Assembly (NCBI GenBank): GCA_054661495.1
Contig: BAAFSQ010000018.1
Location: 1 to 64,000 of the forward strand
Source of the DNA: Zygophlyctis sp. KS116
Taxonomy: Eukaryota; Chytridiomycota
DNA length: 64,000 nucleotides
Direction: 5' to 3'
The notes under the pieces were generated by a model that saw only the letters and a list, made by a program, of their open reading frames with translations, was not told the DNA's origin and did no database searches. The position numbers were made by a program, and so were the translations under genes. Within the stretch, counting starts at the first letter, position 1; every line of letters begins with the position of its first letter. Shown one piece after another: positions 32,582-44,472 of this stretch.

Positions 32582-33940
32582 ATGCTTCATGAGCCACAAA
32601 TTTCAAATGAAGCCATCAAACTTAATTGGCCAAATGAATGTCAAACGATTGTAAAACTATGTCCGCTTCTTCTAGCTGGGATGTCTGGGAATAGACCAAC
32701 TATGCATCATTTGATAAAATCTGAAACTAATCTAAATTCAAGCCTGCCATGCCAAGAGAAAATAAATCTACCAAACTTGAATTCTGAAAGAATAATGATG
32801 CTCAAGAGTAATGGCAATAATGGCAATGATGGGCGAAAAGCCCCAGGCTCTCAAAGAGCCGTAATTCATTCCAAAAAACTGTTTGAAGAATTGATCATGC
32901 CGCCAATACCCCATTCTCCCAACGATAATCAAACAAATGTTAAAAGTAATCATAAGCCTACTAGTTATATTCCTGCAGATAGTACGGCTTCGCAATCAGA
33001 TACAAGGACGATTTTAAGACCTGCCAGAAGGATAAAAGACTGTATATATAAATTTGGAAGAAATGAAACTCAACAAGCATCACCTCGTTTAATTCAAGCT
33101 GATAAAATCCAATCTAATCAAGACTTATTCATAGATGATCGTAATTTTACTAGATCCTATTATAATCGAAAAAATGAAAAGGATATTTATTCAAAACCGC
33201 CAAATATGCGTAGAGTTCATTTAAAAATTAGTGCTAGCGATCCAGAATATGGAATAAACCAGAATTGGATCACATCTTGGGAACCAACCGATGAATTTAT
33301 CCATAAATCTTTGAAAAATGTCTCCCTTAAATCGGCGAATGGGGAACTAATGAAGAGAAGACAAATTCAGTCTCAGCAAAAGAATCAAAGAAATAAAGAT
33401 TATCTCAAACCTCAAGGCGAAATAACCAAGGATTCATATGGCCCATATTCTTTACCAAAACGACAAGAGTACAAACCGCTAGATGGTGAGTTTGTTGCCC
33501 ACTTGGTAGAAGTTCAAACGGGCCATGTCGCTCATCATCATCGAAAAATGAGACCAACTCTGGGAGTTTCAAAGTTGCAAAAGGAGACGAAACTGATTCA
33601 TATTGGGCCTTCAACAAAACAAATGAATCAAAGTTTTTTGAATGAAGATCCTGATGACCTGGATCTTGCATTACAGATTTGCAACTTATCTCTAGAAGAA
33701 AAATCATTTATTCAAGATCTATCAAATTTAACTCATAAACTGGAATTGTCCTATAGAAGAGCTAAAAACAAGAGAAAGAAGAAAAGTTCTCACTTGTTCC
33801 GAAATCTTCAATCCCATGTCGAACATTTAGTTAATTCAGGAACTTGCGATAACATGGCTGATGTTCTACGATCTCAAATGGAAAAATTCCTAAATGCTTG
33901 TAGAAAAGATCAGATATTTTTAGATGTAAGTTTACGCTGA
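32582..33940 (+). CDS. Hypothetical protein
   Basis: Single exon, 452 aa, no family recognised. It is polar and basic with Asn/Gln/Ser-rich stretches. More ordered pieces are WITSWEPTDEFIHKSL near the middle and a C-terminal helical region with DLSNLTHKLELSYRRAKNKR and MADVLRSQMEKFLNAC. A His-rich bit (GHVAHHHRK) lies before it. No signal peptide or transmembrane helix. It is the second gene of a tandem plus-strand pair; a regulatory or RNA-associated role is possible but not shown. Confidence 0.6.
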   Translation: MLHEPQISNEAIKLNWPNECQTIVKLCPLLLAGMSGNRPTMHHLIKSETNLNSSLPCQEKINLPNLNSERIMMLKSNGNNGNDGRKAPGSQRAVIHSKKLFEELIMPPIPHSPNDNQTNVKSNHKPTSYIPADSTASQSDTRTILRPARRIKDCIYKFGRNETQQASPRLIQADKIQSNQDLFIDDRNFTRSYYNRKNEKDIYSKPPNMRRVHLKISASDPEYGINQNWITSWEPTDEFIHKSLKNVSLKSANGELMKRRQIQSQQKNQRNKDYLKPQGEITKDSYGPYSLPKRQEYKPLDGEFVAHLVEVQTGHVAHHHRKMRPTLGVSKLQKETKLIHIGPSTKQMNQSFLNEDPDDLDLALQICNLSLEEKSFIQDLSNLTHKLELSYRRAKNKRKKKSSHLFRNLQSHVEHLVNSGTCDNMADVLRSQMEKFLNACRKDQIFLDVSLR

Positions 33941-34008
33941 AGGTAAAAATTAGACGATAAGTTTGGATTACAATCCATGGGCTAAAAACGATTCTGAAAC
34001 ATCTTAAT

Positions 34009-34671
34009 TTATTTTTCTGGTTTTATAGCTTTTTTTAATAGATCTGACTTGATAGACATTTCTAAATCGGTTGCAGTTGACTGAAGTTTAGATGCGATGC
34101 TAGAGTCTAAATATTAGAGTGATTTACGATTAATTACTTTTAAGAATATTTGCACTGTATAGATCAGAAACTTCTGGTCTTGCTTCCATTTCTTTCTTTA
34201 ATGCATCTGCTTTAATTGCTTTTTCTAATTCAACCGCATTCTTCTGAAGCAACGGCGCAATTCCTTGAGCCGGCATGATAGACTTTGAGATTTCTTCATT
34301 TCTTTGAGAAAGATTATGTTTCAATGTGTCGACGGCAATGGCTTTTTGCAATGATTCTGCATTGGACTGTAGACTAGGTGCCAGCGATGTATCTAAACGT
34401 TAGATCGAATCATTAAAATACTCTTCAACACATTCATTTCTACCAAATCTTCCTTTTTTGGTCTATGATCAATAGCATTTTCAATCATGGCTGAGCTTGC
34501 ATGCAAAGCTGGTGCGACTGAAACTGGAGCTAATGGGTAAAAGTAAAATATCAACCTTGCAGAATATGATTCTCAAGTAAAGTGGATGGGGACGGACGAT
34601 CATGAAGTTTTTTCTCAAGGATCTTTACTGCATCTGATGATTAAGATGTTGGTAGTTTTACCTGAATTCAT
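34009..34671 (-). CDS. RPEL-repeat protein
   Basis: Five exons, 182 aa: 34671-34662, 34633-34556, 34529-34422, 34392-34138, 34106-34009. Introns are 28, 26, 29 and 31 nt; the first coding exon is only 10 nt. At least two clear RPEL-type motifs (KKLHDRPSPSTLLENHIL and KKEMEARPEVSDLYSANILK) and degenerate ones (AIDHRPKKEDLVEMNVLK; LKHNLSQRNEEISKSIM) occupy most of the protein. RPEL motifs bind G-actin in MRTF and Phactr proteins, and short RPEL proteins occur in fungi. Function by family only. Confidence 0.75.
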
Positions 34672-34742
34672 TTATGAACGTTTGTTTACGTTTTGTCATA
34701 TGATCAAACATTCAACATATAATATGAAAAATATCTATTAAT

Positions 34743-37376
34743 TTAAGCAGCTATTGGTCTATTGCGGCTTATTGGGATCTTTTTTTGATTTCTTCGCTGA
34801 GTATTCTTTTTTGCATTATAATATGGAAGGGAATCAGGATCTTCTGCAGACATTCTCTCTAATTGTAGCCGATCAAACTTTTCTCCAATATCTAAAACAT
34901 CCTATAATTTAGGTTTTTATAATTACCTCTCCTTGAGAATTTAATATAGTTTGAGCATAACGCTGTCCGCCGCCATAAATTGATTCATACCATAGTTCAA
35001 ATTCAGTCATGAATTTTTCACGGCATTGATCTACTAAATGATTGCAGTAATCAATTTCTGATCGGACATTCTTAAGATCTTCATGGATCTTTTGATATTC
35101 TTGTTTTAGAGGTTTTATCGACTGGATCATTTTATATTCTTCTTCATCAATGATAACTTTTTGAGCCACTATTCCTTTTGATACTAAAGTTAATCGTAAG
35201 TTTTAATACCCAATGCTTCTCGTTCAGCTTTTCTAGAATCTATCTCGGTTTTGATTGAGTCCATTTTTGTTTTTAAATTATTTAGTTTCTCTGCAGTGTC
35301 TCTTGCAATCTTTCTTTTTTCCTTCAAATTATCTAATAATAAAACATTGAAATATTTACTCTTGTTCTCAATGAGATTTTGATACATATGAAGACCCTTT
35401 TCAGCTTTAAATGTCTCAAACTCTTCAGCACGACTTAGTGGGGCTCCAGGACGACGATCCTTTCTAAAAACATTTGTATCTGAAATTTCTACTTGGCGAA
35501 GTATAGTTCCCGGAGTTTCTAAAAGTGTCTAGTTTAAGATACATTAGTGTCTTACCGTATGTGTTTCTTCAAGTAGGTTTGTCAGTGAATTCTTGGCAGA
35601 ACCAGATGACAAAACTTGTTGCAAGGTTTTTCTTGAAGAAGGCTTCCGGACAAGTTCCTTATGAGGCGTTTTAAAACTACCCGTTTTGCCTCCACTTGGC
35701 GCCTTGTCATTTATAAAGCAATATTTTACCAATCCAATTCCAAAACCAGCTCCATCAACCTCTCCCACGCCATCATCTTTATCAGACTCAATCGGTATAC
35801 GCTTTGATTATAAACAACTTTCTTACATTATTTACTTCAGCTGCAGTATTGGCATTAGTTTCCCGCCTTCCACTTACACTTGATGGATTCCGAATCAGGC
35901 TATCTTTTTCGGCTTCAATTTCCTTATAAATATTTTTAAATAGGTACATTATCTCTCTGATTTGTCTTAAATTGATTATCTAGAAATTAACATTTCATTT
36001 CTACCTCGACTTCTTCGGCTTCACCATTTAAAAATGTTTTGATTTGTTTTTGTAGATCAAACCTTTGAGCATCTGAATAGGCTTCATATTGAATATGACT
36101 TCTGTTTGACAAGGTATCATGCATTGATAATTCTTGCTTCAAATCTCTAATTTCTCTTTCATATTTCTTGATTAAGGCCAACGGATCATATTGAACATTG
36201 ATTTCTGGAATATTGGTAACACACATCATTCGAGTAGCAAATCTTAGGGTAGATATGGTTTCTTCTATGTGTTCTTTTTCTCCCCATATATTTGCAATCA
36301 TAAGTGTATTACAATTTCCACCTAATGAATCTTTTAATACATGTGTCATTTTAGATTGTCTGTATGGAATATGATCTCTAAAGATAAATTATAAGAGTTA
36401 CCTTTTTTTGTCTGCCAAAGCAATAATTACTTGTTCAAGAAAGGTTAATGACCTATTAATGTACATTGCCTCTTTTAACGTAATACCATTAGTTTCAGTT
36501 TTTGAAAGTCTTTCAGATCCAGCCAAATCTACCAAATTTAACTTTGATGATATGACTTTTTCTGATGACTCTACACGAGATCTAGATTCAAGATGAATTG
36601 TAAAAATGCAATGAGATCTATAATAAGTGTTAAAAGGCTCGAAATTACCTTGATGAAATTTTGTTTAGCTGATGCTCAGAAATCGATCTATTCATTTCAC
36701 CTTCAAACAAAAGATTTAATGCCTCTTCTTCAGAAGTCACTAATGCAGTATTAAGACCTTTTACATAAGTAGATCCTATAATTTAAAATGATTAAAATAC
36801 CATTTTTCTCTTCGACAACTGTTAACTGATTTGAATATTTATTTTCTTCTGAAAGATTAGAAAGCAAATCAATCATTGATTCCTTATAAATTTCTACATA
36901 AGATATCCGGACATTAAAAGCTGATTGTGGCCTATCTGCAATTTCTTTAAACGTTTGTGCTATAGCTCTTGGGATTATTCCCCGATGTTTGAAATTTTCA
37001 GTGGCACCAGTCCTATCATATTAAAGAGAATTTAGAAGGAATATAATAAAAAAAAATCTTACATTGTAAATGTTTTCCCTGCTCCAGTTTGCCCATACGC
37101 AAGAATAGTCCCATTATATCCATCTAATAGATTTTTAACAATCGGAGCTCCACATTCTTCATAAACCATCTCTTGTGAAGCATTATGCATTAGATGATCA
37201 AATCTAAAATCCCAATCTTCTTGCTGATTGTTAATATAACCTCCGTCTGCATTCTTTGGAATATGTATATGAATATGTTTCTTGTCTTTAGAGAAATTTA
37301 GAATATCCTGAGCAAATGCTGCTGTTGGTCTTGTCCGAATCACAACTTTTACATGTTTAGACTTGAATGAATTCAT
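34743..37376 (-). CDS. KIF9: Kinesin-9 (KIF9-like) flagellar motor
   Basis: Ten exons, 791 aa, essentially the length of human KIF9: 37376-37063, 37012-36801, 36775-36649, 36617-36402, 36377-36005, 35979-35827, 35801-35556, 35528-35210, 35183-34927, 34901-34743. Introns are 24-31 nt, except the first at 50. The motor domain has [21 protein letters not shown]-loop GQTGAGKT, switch I SSRSH and switch [10 protein letters not shown]. The C-terminal coiled coil ([19 protein letters not shown] and after) matches the kinesin-9 tail. Kinesin-9 is tied to motile axonemes, so the organism very likely makes flagellated cells. Confidence 0.93.
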
Positions 37377-37396
37377 TTCAAGGAAGTTTTACGAAT

Positions 37397-37404
37397 GACG
37401 TCAA
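37397..37404. promoter_or_regulatory. CRE palindrome TGACGTCA
   Basis: Perfect 8-bp ATF/CREB palindrome 21 bp upstream of the kinesin-9 ATG, within the 295-bp divergent region shared with AlaRS. Related GACGTCA sequences lie before the methyltransferase gene (62419-62425). Function unproven. Confidence 0.35.
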
Positions 37405-37671
37405 ATAGTAAAGTGATGCACTTTATGTTTTTATTACTGATCGGCATTTATACTAATCTTGATTATGATTAACGGGATGTATTTATTGCGTGTTAATACT
37501 TACATCAGTAGCTTATGATCGTTGGAAAATCATGATGGATCTTATTTTGGACAGAATGCAACCATGATAGGTTTTAAAACAGGATGGATAGAAAGATCAA
37601 GCAGATCAAACAGATCATATCACTGGAAAAGGTCAAGGAAGCAGAAAATAAATCCTTGCAAGTTAATTAGA

Positions 37672-40600
37672 ATGTCCTCTACTTGGACATGCAACAAAGT
37701 TCGGAAAACATTTATTGATTATTTCTCTGGTAATGGACACACTTTTATCCCTTCATCGGCAACAATTCCATTTGATGATCCGACGCTGCTATTTACTAAT
37801 TCTGGAATGAATCAGGTAATTAAAGATCTAATCTCTAGTTTAAACCGATATTTCTAGGAACCGTTGATCCAAACTCTGATTTCTCTAAATTAACTAGAGC
37901 GGCCAACTCACAGAAATGCATTCGTGCTGGTGGGAAACATAATGATCTGGAAGATGTTGGAAGAGACACTTATCATCATACATTTTTTGAAATGTTGGGG
38001 AATTGGTCGTTTGGAAACTATTTTAAAAAGGAAGCAATTCAAATGAGTTGGGAGCTTTTGACCAAGGTTTACGGCCTTTCTCCTGATCGTTTATATGTGA
38101 CTTACTTTGAAGGAGATGCAAGTTTAAAGTTATTGCCAGATCTAGAAGCAAAACAATTATGGTTAGATGTCGGTGTGCCAGAAGATCATATCATTCCTGG
38201 TAATTCAAAAGATAACTTTTGGGGTAATCTATTATATTTTAAGTATACAGAAATGGGAGATCAAGGTCCATGTGGTCCTTGCTCTGAAATTCATTTCGAT
38301 CGTATTGGAGGTAGAAATGCCTCCTCTTTGGTAAATCAAGACGATCCAGATGTTTTGGAAATTTGGAATTTAGTTTTTATGCAATTTAATAGGGAATCAG
38401 ATCGATCCTTAAAGGCCTTACCAAACGCTCATATTGATACGGGTATGGGTTTAGAACGATTAGTCTCTGTTTTGCAGGATAAAAGATCTAATTATGATAC
38501 TGATGTGTTTACTGGGATTTTTTTTAAGATTCAAGAGTTAACAGGCGCTAGGAGTTATAAAGGTCTGGTCGGAAAAGATGATGTGGATGGGATTGATACT
38601 GCTTATCGTGTTGTAGCCGATCATGTGCGTACACTTACATTTGCACTTAGTGATGGTGGAATACCGTCAAATGATGGAAGGGGTTATGTACTTCGTAGAA
38701 TATTACGTAGAGGAGCTAGATATGTCCGAAAAAAGTTTGATGTGCCGATTGGAAATTTCTTTTCTAGATTAGCAGATACCGTTATTGAGGAAATGGTATA
38801 TTTTTATTTCTTAATTATAGGGTGGAGCATTCCCAGAATTGACAAGGCGTGTAGATGAAGTCAAGGAAATTCTTGATGAAGAAGAGAAAAGTTTTGCAAA
38901 GACTTTGGATCGTGGCGAACGACTTTTTAGTGATTATTTGGAAAAAACTAAATCTTCTGGAGCAAAGGTTATGAATGGTGCAGATGTCTGGAGACTTTAT
39001 GATACTTATGGATTTCCATCTGATTTGACTCGGCTCATGGCAGAAGAAAGCGGAATGAAAATTAATGAAGAAGAGTTTGAAAAAGAAAAAGAGATCTCAA
39101 AAGAAAAATCGAAAGGAATCAGTTCTAAATCTGGGGATGAAATTATTGCGCTGGATATTCATGCTCTGGGTGATTTGGAGAAACATTTAAAAATTCCTGT
39201 AACTGATGACAGTTTTAAATATGGTAAGTACGGTCGAATTTTATATTTAGGATCTGATGATATCGATTCCAATATTTTGGCGATTCATTGCAAAAAATCA
39301 TTTGCTCAGAACTTTAACAATCTCGAGGGTCAGCGTGTTGGATTGGTTCTTGATAGGACTAATTTCTATGCTGAATCTGGAGGTCAAACATTTGATACTG
39401 GCTCAATTACAATTGATGGAAAAGCAGATTTTTGTGTGGAAGAAGTTCAGGTATTTGGTGGATATGTTTTGCATATTGGATATCTTAAATACGGAGAAAT
39501 TGCTGTTGGGGATAAAGTGGTTTGTTCATTTGATGAGCTCAGACGATGGCCACTTCGTAACAATCATACTGGAACTCATATACTGAATTACGCTTTATTG
39601 GAAACAGTTGGATCTGGGGTTGATCAAAAAGGCTCGCTTGTAGCCCCCGATAAGCTTCGATTCGACTTTTCTTGCAAATCAGCATTAAATATTAACCAGG
39701 TTAAAAAAGTAGAGGACATAGTTAATGAAAAGATTAAGAGGAATGTTAAAGTTTACTATAAGGATATCCCACTATCAATAGCAAAATCAATATCCGGAGT
39801 ACGTGCAGTATTTGGGGAGGTAGTCTTTTATTTGTAAAAAAATAGGTGTATCCAGATCCAGTAAGAGTCGTGTCAGTTGGATATGATATTGACGAAATTC
39901 TCAAGAACCCTGCTGATCCTAAATGGTCCGATACTTCAATTGAATTCTGTGGTGGTACTCATGTTTATCAAACTGGAGATATCATAAGATTAACTATACT
40001 TGAGGAAACAAGTATCTCCAAGGGGGTCCGCCGTATTATCGCTGTAACCGGTGAAGAAGCGTCTATTTTTCATCGAATCGCAGATGACTTCCAAAAAAAG
40101 ATTTTGTCTTTGGAGAAAATGAATGGTAGTGATTTGGGCTCAGCAATAAAGAATCTAGCCAAAGTATGCTATATTTTATCATAATATTCATAGGAACTAG
40201 ACTCAACATCAATGCCTATATTGAGAAAACATGAATTGCGTGAAATGTTCACCACCATCAAGAAGAGATTTGCAGATGAAGACAAGGCACTTAAAGCCAA
40301 AGAATCAAAAGAGGTATTTAATATAGACTTAATTATAGGCGATTGAATCAATTAATAGTTATTTTGAAAAAAATCAGGATTCTTCTTTTATTGTTAAAGT
40401 GGTCTCAAAAACTGGGAATGCTAGTGCTGCTAATTCCGCGATACAACATGTTAAATCTCTTAAAGATAAAGCAGCTCTTTTCATGGCTGTAGATCCGGAA
40501 TCGTCAAAAATTACCCATATGTGTGTTGTCTCTCCTGTAAATATACTTATATTTTAATTTGAAGGTATTAGTTGAAAAAGGATTGAAGGCGGTGGATTGG

Positions 40601-40738
40601 GCAGCAGTTGTGTCTGACAAAATTGGAGGAAAGAAGGGTGGAAATGAAGGATCAGCTCAAGGGGCGGGAACCAATGTAGACCAAGTAGATGAAGCAATAA
40701 AATTGGCTACTGATTTCGCCCATAAGCTCTTAATATAA
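37672..40738 (+). CDS. ALA1: Alanyl-tRNA synthetase
   Basis: Eight exons, 960 aa (human 968): 37672-37815, 37839-38223, 38251-38795, 38821-39819, 39846-40163, 40194-40313, 40339-40536, 40565-40738. Introns are 23-30 nt. Start MSSTW matches the cytosolic family start. Class II motifs [20 protein letters not shown] and [20 protein letters not shown], the editing-domain [11 protein letters not shown], and CGGTH near the end are present. The second intron (38224-38250) is 27 nt without an in-frame stop; it is recognised because it would split the invariant NFWEMGD. An in-frame extension upstream of 37672 might be a mitochondrial leader, unproven. Confidence 0.97.
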
Positions 40739-40795
40739 AAAGTTTTTATTTTTACTTTGAAATGATTGAATATCATATTTATCGTGAGATATTTT

Positions 40796-41985
40796 TCACT
40801 CCAATTCCCTTGAATTATGATCAACTAGTTCAATTTTCGATTCAGTTGAACTTTGCTCCACTTCTTTGACATTTAACTCCATTGAATCTTTTTCGACTGT
40901 TTCAGCATTTGACTCCATTGAGCCTTGTTCGACTGTTTCAGCAGTTGAATCCATTACCATTTCAGAATTAGATTCGATTTCGACGGAATCTTGTTCAACC
41001 GCCAAAGTCTTTGATTCCTTTTCTCCTAAATCTGACAAATCATTTAATGATTCCTTAATGACAGATTCTACAAAATTCGTAATTTGATCATTAGAATGAT
41101 CATTTACTTGATCTTGTAAAATTGATCTCCACTTATTCATTAAAATGTGAGCTCTATTCACAATGTCAAAAGAATCTTGAGGTAATTCTAATTTCGAGAC
41201 AAACTTTAACACTTTTCCAATTTTCGATTCTTTAAAAAGTTGATAATCTACTGGAAATTCTTCTGCTTCCTTCATATAAGCATCCACCTTTACAAAATCG
41301 TGTTCAGTCTTTGTTTGAGAGTTTATAAACTTTTGTAATTTGACTCGAAGTCTCAACAAATTTTCTAAACTTGATTTTTTCTCTTTGGGTAGTAGAGTTT
41401 GATTATTTATAATTTTTGCGACTGATGTCTTTTCCTTTTTCTTCCCTGGAGGTTGTAAAGAATCTTTTCTTTTTCTTGAATTTTTAAGATTTGAAACTTC
41501 CTGATTATAGTCTTCTTCCTCCTTTTTCCTCAATTCTGATTCCTTTTCCAACTTTTTAGCCTTTTTCTTTTCAGCCTTTTCAGCATTTTTAGCAGCCATA
41601 GAATTCTTGTAGAGTAATTCATTCTCTTCAAATCGGGCTTGATCAGCAGCTCTTAATTCTGGATCAGAAGCCAATTGTACAGCGGTTTGATAATATTTAG
41701 TTTTTTGATTTGGCTTGTACATTTTGTCATAGTTTTCCTTGAAATCAAAAAGGTTAGAGGATGCGACCCAAGAAAAGTCTCGAGAACCAAAGAAATGTAT
41801 CAAAATATTCTCTGGCGGTGCCACAAGTCCTTTATTTTTAGGTTGGGCTTCCATCACTGAGTGGGGTGCAGAGGAAGGAGGTACCAACTATACTTTATTT
41901 TATCCCAACTTACTTCCCCTGGCCATTCTGGATATCCTTTGACTTTTGCCCAGACGATATCTCCAATCGCAAACTCCCTTGACAT
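40796..41985 (-). CDS. PWWP-domain protein with LEDGF-type integrase-binding domain
   Basis: Two exons, 387 aa: 41985-41914 and 41887-40796, with a 26-nt intron. PWWP domain at the start: GDIVWAKVKGYPEWPGE, HFFGSRDFSWV. A long Lys/Glu coiled coil follows, then about residues 205-285 (LLRLRVKLQKFINSQ, VDYQLFKESKIGKVLKFVSK, WRSIL) resemble the LEDGF/HRP2 IBD, a TFIIS-N-like helical bundle. The acidic tail has near-repeats (SNAETVEKDSMEL). Such proteins read H3K36 methylation and recruit transcription or splicing factors. The IBD call is by pattern. Confidence 0.75.
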
Positions 41986-42159
41986 TTTTCAGCTTTGTAA
42001 ATCCTAATAATTGCTTTAAAAATTCTAATAATACGTGCTATAAAATCCTAATAAAATTCTGCGTGATTTAGACCAGACAAAGAGTTTTTAGGGAGATCAT
42101 ATACTGTGACAAATTAAATCTAGTAAAATCATTCTTCTAAACAATGACTATCAATAAAT

Positions 42160-42982
42160 TTAAAGCTGTTCGCTCTTTATAGCTAAAATTTCAGGCTGAT
42201 CACTGTTAGTCGCCTTACGTTCATAGTCATCCGTGCCTTGAGCCGTTCTCTTTTTAGCATGATACTTCTGTCTGATTTTGTAGACTATTACTCCCAAAAT
42301 ACCCAGGCCTAAAAATCCGAATCCAAGACCTAAGCCCAATTGAAAGGGCCATTCAGGGAATAATTCTCTGTTATTGTCTGCAGATTCAGTCTTTAAGGTT
42401 ATCCGTTCACGAATATCGGCAGGGATATCGCTGTATTCGAATTTATTTCCAGTTAGAGATCTATAATGTTAATTTCAACTTTCTTACATAAAAGATAATG
42501 AATCTAATTTTTTGATTTCTGGAGGGATCGGCAGTGAGAGTTGATTGTTATTTAGAGAACTAACTTTAATTTCAAATATTGTACAGGGAGGATAAATGAG
42601 GCAAATTTCCAATTTCCATGGGAATCGGGCCTGATAACTGATTTTGGGAAAGATCGCTATAATTTGACAACAATAACAATTACAGTACAGTCAAACTTGT
42701 CAAATTTCCAAGTTCTGGAGGAATAGATCCAGAAAGACGTTTATCAACCCAATATATGAAAGTAACATTGTTCTCATCAGAGCAAGTAACTCCCAGCATA
42801 TTACAACATTCAGTACTACTGCTAGAAGAAACTGTCGTAGATTGTCCCATCAATTGCCATGATCGGACAACCCAACAGCAGTCCAAAGACGTTGAATTAC
42901 AAGTTGCCTGGGCTTGAGTTCTAGCGATAAATGCAGACATAGCTATTGCTATTAAAGACTTTTTATTCCCATCAAAGATCAT
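42160..42982 (-). CDS. LRR transmembrane receptor-like protein, copy 1
   Basis: Four exons, 247 aa: 42982-42684, 42656-42585, 42559-42488, 42460-42160, with introns of 27, 25 and 27 nt. Signal peptide, then a plant-type LRR N-cap (CCWVVRSWQLMG...ECCNMLGVTC), then LRRs of the LxxLxLNNNQLSGxIPxEI type. Each of the two inner exons is exactly 72 nt, one 24-residue repeat, with phase-2 borders. A transmembrane helix (LGLGLGFGFLGLGILGVIVY) and a short basic/polar tail follow; no kinase. A cell-surface recognition or adhesion role is inferred. Tandem paralogue at 43563-44472. Confidence 0.85.
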
Positions 42983-43040
42983 TTGGTTGGTTTTAGATTT
43001 ATTGTTAATTTCCCGGCCATAAATTAAACTTTTTTATTCA

Positions 43041-43311
43041 TTAATACTTTGTATACATCCCGTTTGCCTTTTTTAATGCCACCAATCGCTTCTTATAATC
43101 TCCACAATATCGAGTACAAAATTCATCAGGGATTTTCCCAAATTTCAGAAAAAAAACGGTAAAGTTCATCTTCGCTCGCAGCAGGAGGGTCATCTGAATA
43201 TAGTCTAAACTTCATCCAAGCCCAAATATTCTCTATAGGATTCATATCAGGACTGTAGGCTGGCCATCTGAAAACGTGACACCAATAGTAGATGACGTCG
43301 TGATGACACAA
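43041..43311 (-). mobile_element. Mariner/Tc1-type transposase remnant
   Basis: The frame contains WPAYSPDMNPIENIWAWMK, the signature around the last catalytic acidic residue of Tc1/mariner transposases. The C-terminus (DEFCTRYCGDYKKRLVAL, then KKANG) follows in another frame after a frameshift near 43130. The N-terminal two thirds are missing and no terminal repeats are seen. It lies between the two tandem LRR genes. Defective. Confidence 0.85.
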
Positions 43312-43562
43312 TACATGTAAACTTGAAGTCTTTAAGTCTTAATAGAGCATGTGGTGTTGTATAATTTGAGTTGAGATAGTAGCACTAACAACTGGCTATG
43401 TTAAAACATTGCCAAGGTTGAATACATGTTCTAAGAAAAAGTAGGTTATTGCTATAAATCCTAATAAAATTCTAGACCAGACAAAGAGTTTTTAGGGAGA
43501 TCATATACCGTGACAAATTAATCTAGTAAAATCATTCTTCTAAACAATGATTATCAATAAAT
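43312..43562. repeat. Duplicated 3' flank of the LRR genes
   Basis: From about 43440 to 43562, extending into the gene, the sequence nearly copies 42040-42160 behind LRR copy 1, including CCAGACAAAGAGTTTTTAGG. This shows that the duplication unit covered gene and 3' flank. The rest (43312-43440) holds no gene. Confidence 0.75.
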
Positions 43563-44472
43563 TTAAAGCTGTTCGCTCTTTATAGCTAAAATTTCAGGCT
43601 GATCACTGTTAGTCGGCTCACTTTGGTGCTGATCAGTGCCTTGAGCCGTTCTCTTTTTAGCATAATATGCCTTAAATTGAATAATACCCAGGCATAACAA
43701 TCCAGTTCCAAGACCCAAGCCCAATTGAAAGGGCCATCCAGAGAACAGATCTCTGTTATTGTCAGCATGTTCAGTCTTTAAGGCTATCCATTCTCGAATA
43801 TCGGCAGGGATATCTCTGTATTCGAATTTATTTCCAAATAGAAATCTATAATTTCAACATCTAACTTTCTTACATAGAAACTAATGAATCTAATTTTTTG
43901 ATTTCTGGAGGGATCGGCAGTGAGAGTTGATTATCAGCAACATCACTTTAATTTTAAATTAAGAAATAATTACAAAAATTTTAAATTAGTTAGATTCCCA
44001 ATTTCTGGTGGAATCGTTCCTGAAAGTTGATTTTTGTTTAAACTTCTTTAATATTAAATTAAGAATCATGTTACAACAAGCCCAAACTTTTCAAATTTCC
44101 TAATTCTTTAGTAATTTGTCCCGAGAGCTGATTTTGAGAAAGATCCCTATTATTTAACAACAATTATAATAATTACAGCCAATTCAAATTTGGTAAATTT
44201 CCAATTTCAGGAGGAATAGATCCAGAGAGTTTTTGATTTGACCAATCTATGGCAGTGACATTTGAACCTGTACATCTCACACCACTCATTTTACAACATG
44301 CAGTACTACTGCTAGAAGAAACTGTCGTAGATTGTCCCATCAATTGCCATGATCGGACAACCCAACAGCAGTCCAAAGACGTTGAATTACAAGTTGCTTG
44401 GGCTTGAGTTGCAGCGATAAATGCAGACATGGCTATTGCTATTAAAGACTTGCTGGGCTTAATAGAGATCAT
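43563..44472 (-). CDS. LRR transmembrane receptor-like protein, copy 2
   Basis: Five exons, 264 aa: 44472-44177, 44146-44075, 44045-43974, 43945-43874, 43845-43563, with introns of 30, 29, 28 and 28 nt. Same layout as copy 1 with one more 72-nt repeat exon. The N-cap is nearly identical over SLDCCWVVRSWQLMGQSTTV, and both end SDQPEILAIKSEQL. The transmembrane helix is shorter and more altered (LGLGLGTGLLCLGIIQF). Copies differ most inside the repeats, as expected if those contact ligands. Complete, no disruption seen. Confidence 0.85.
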
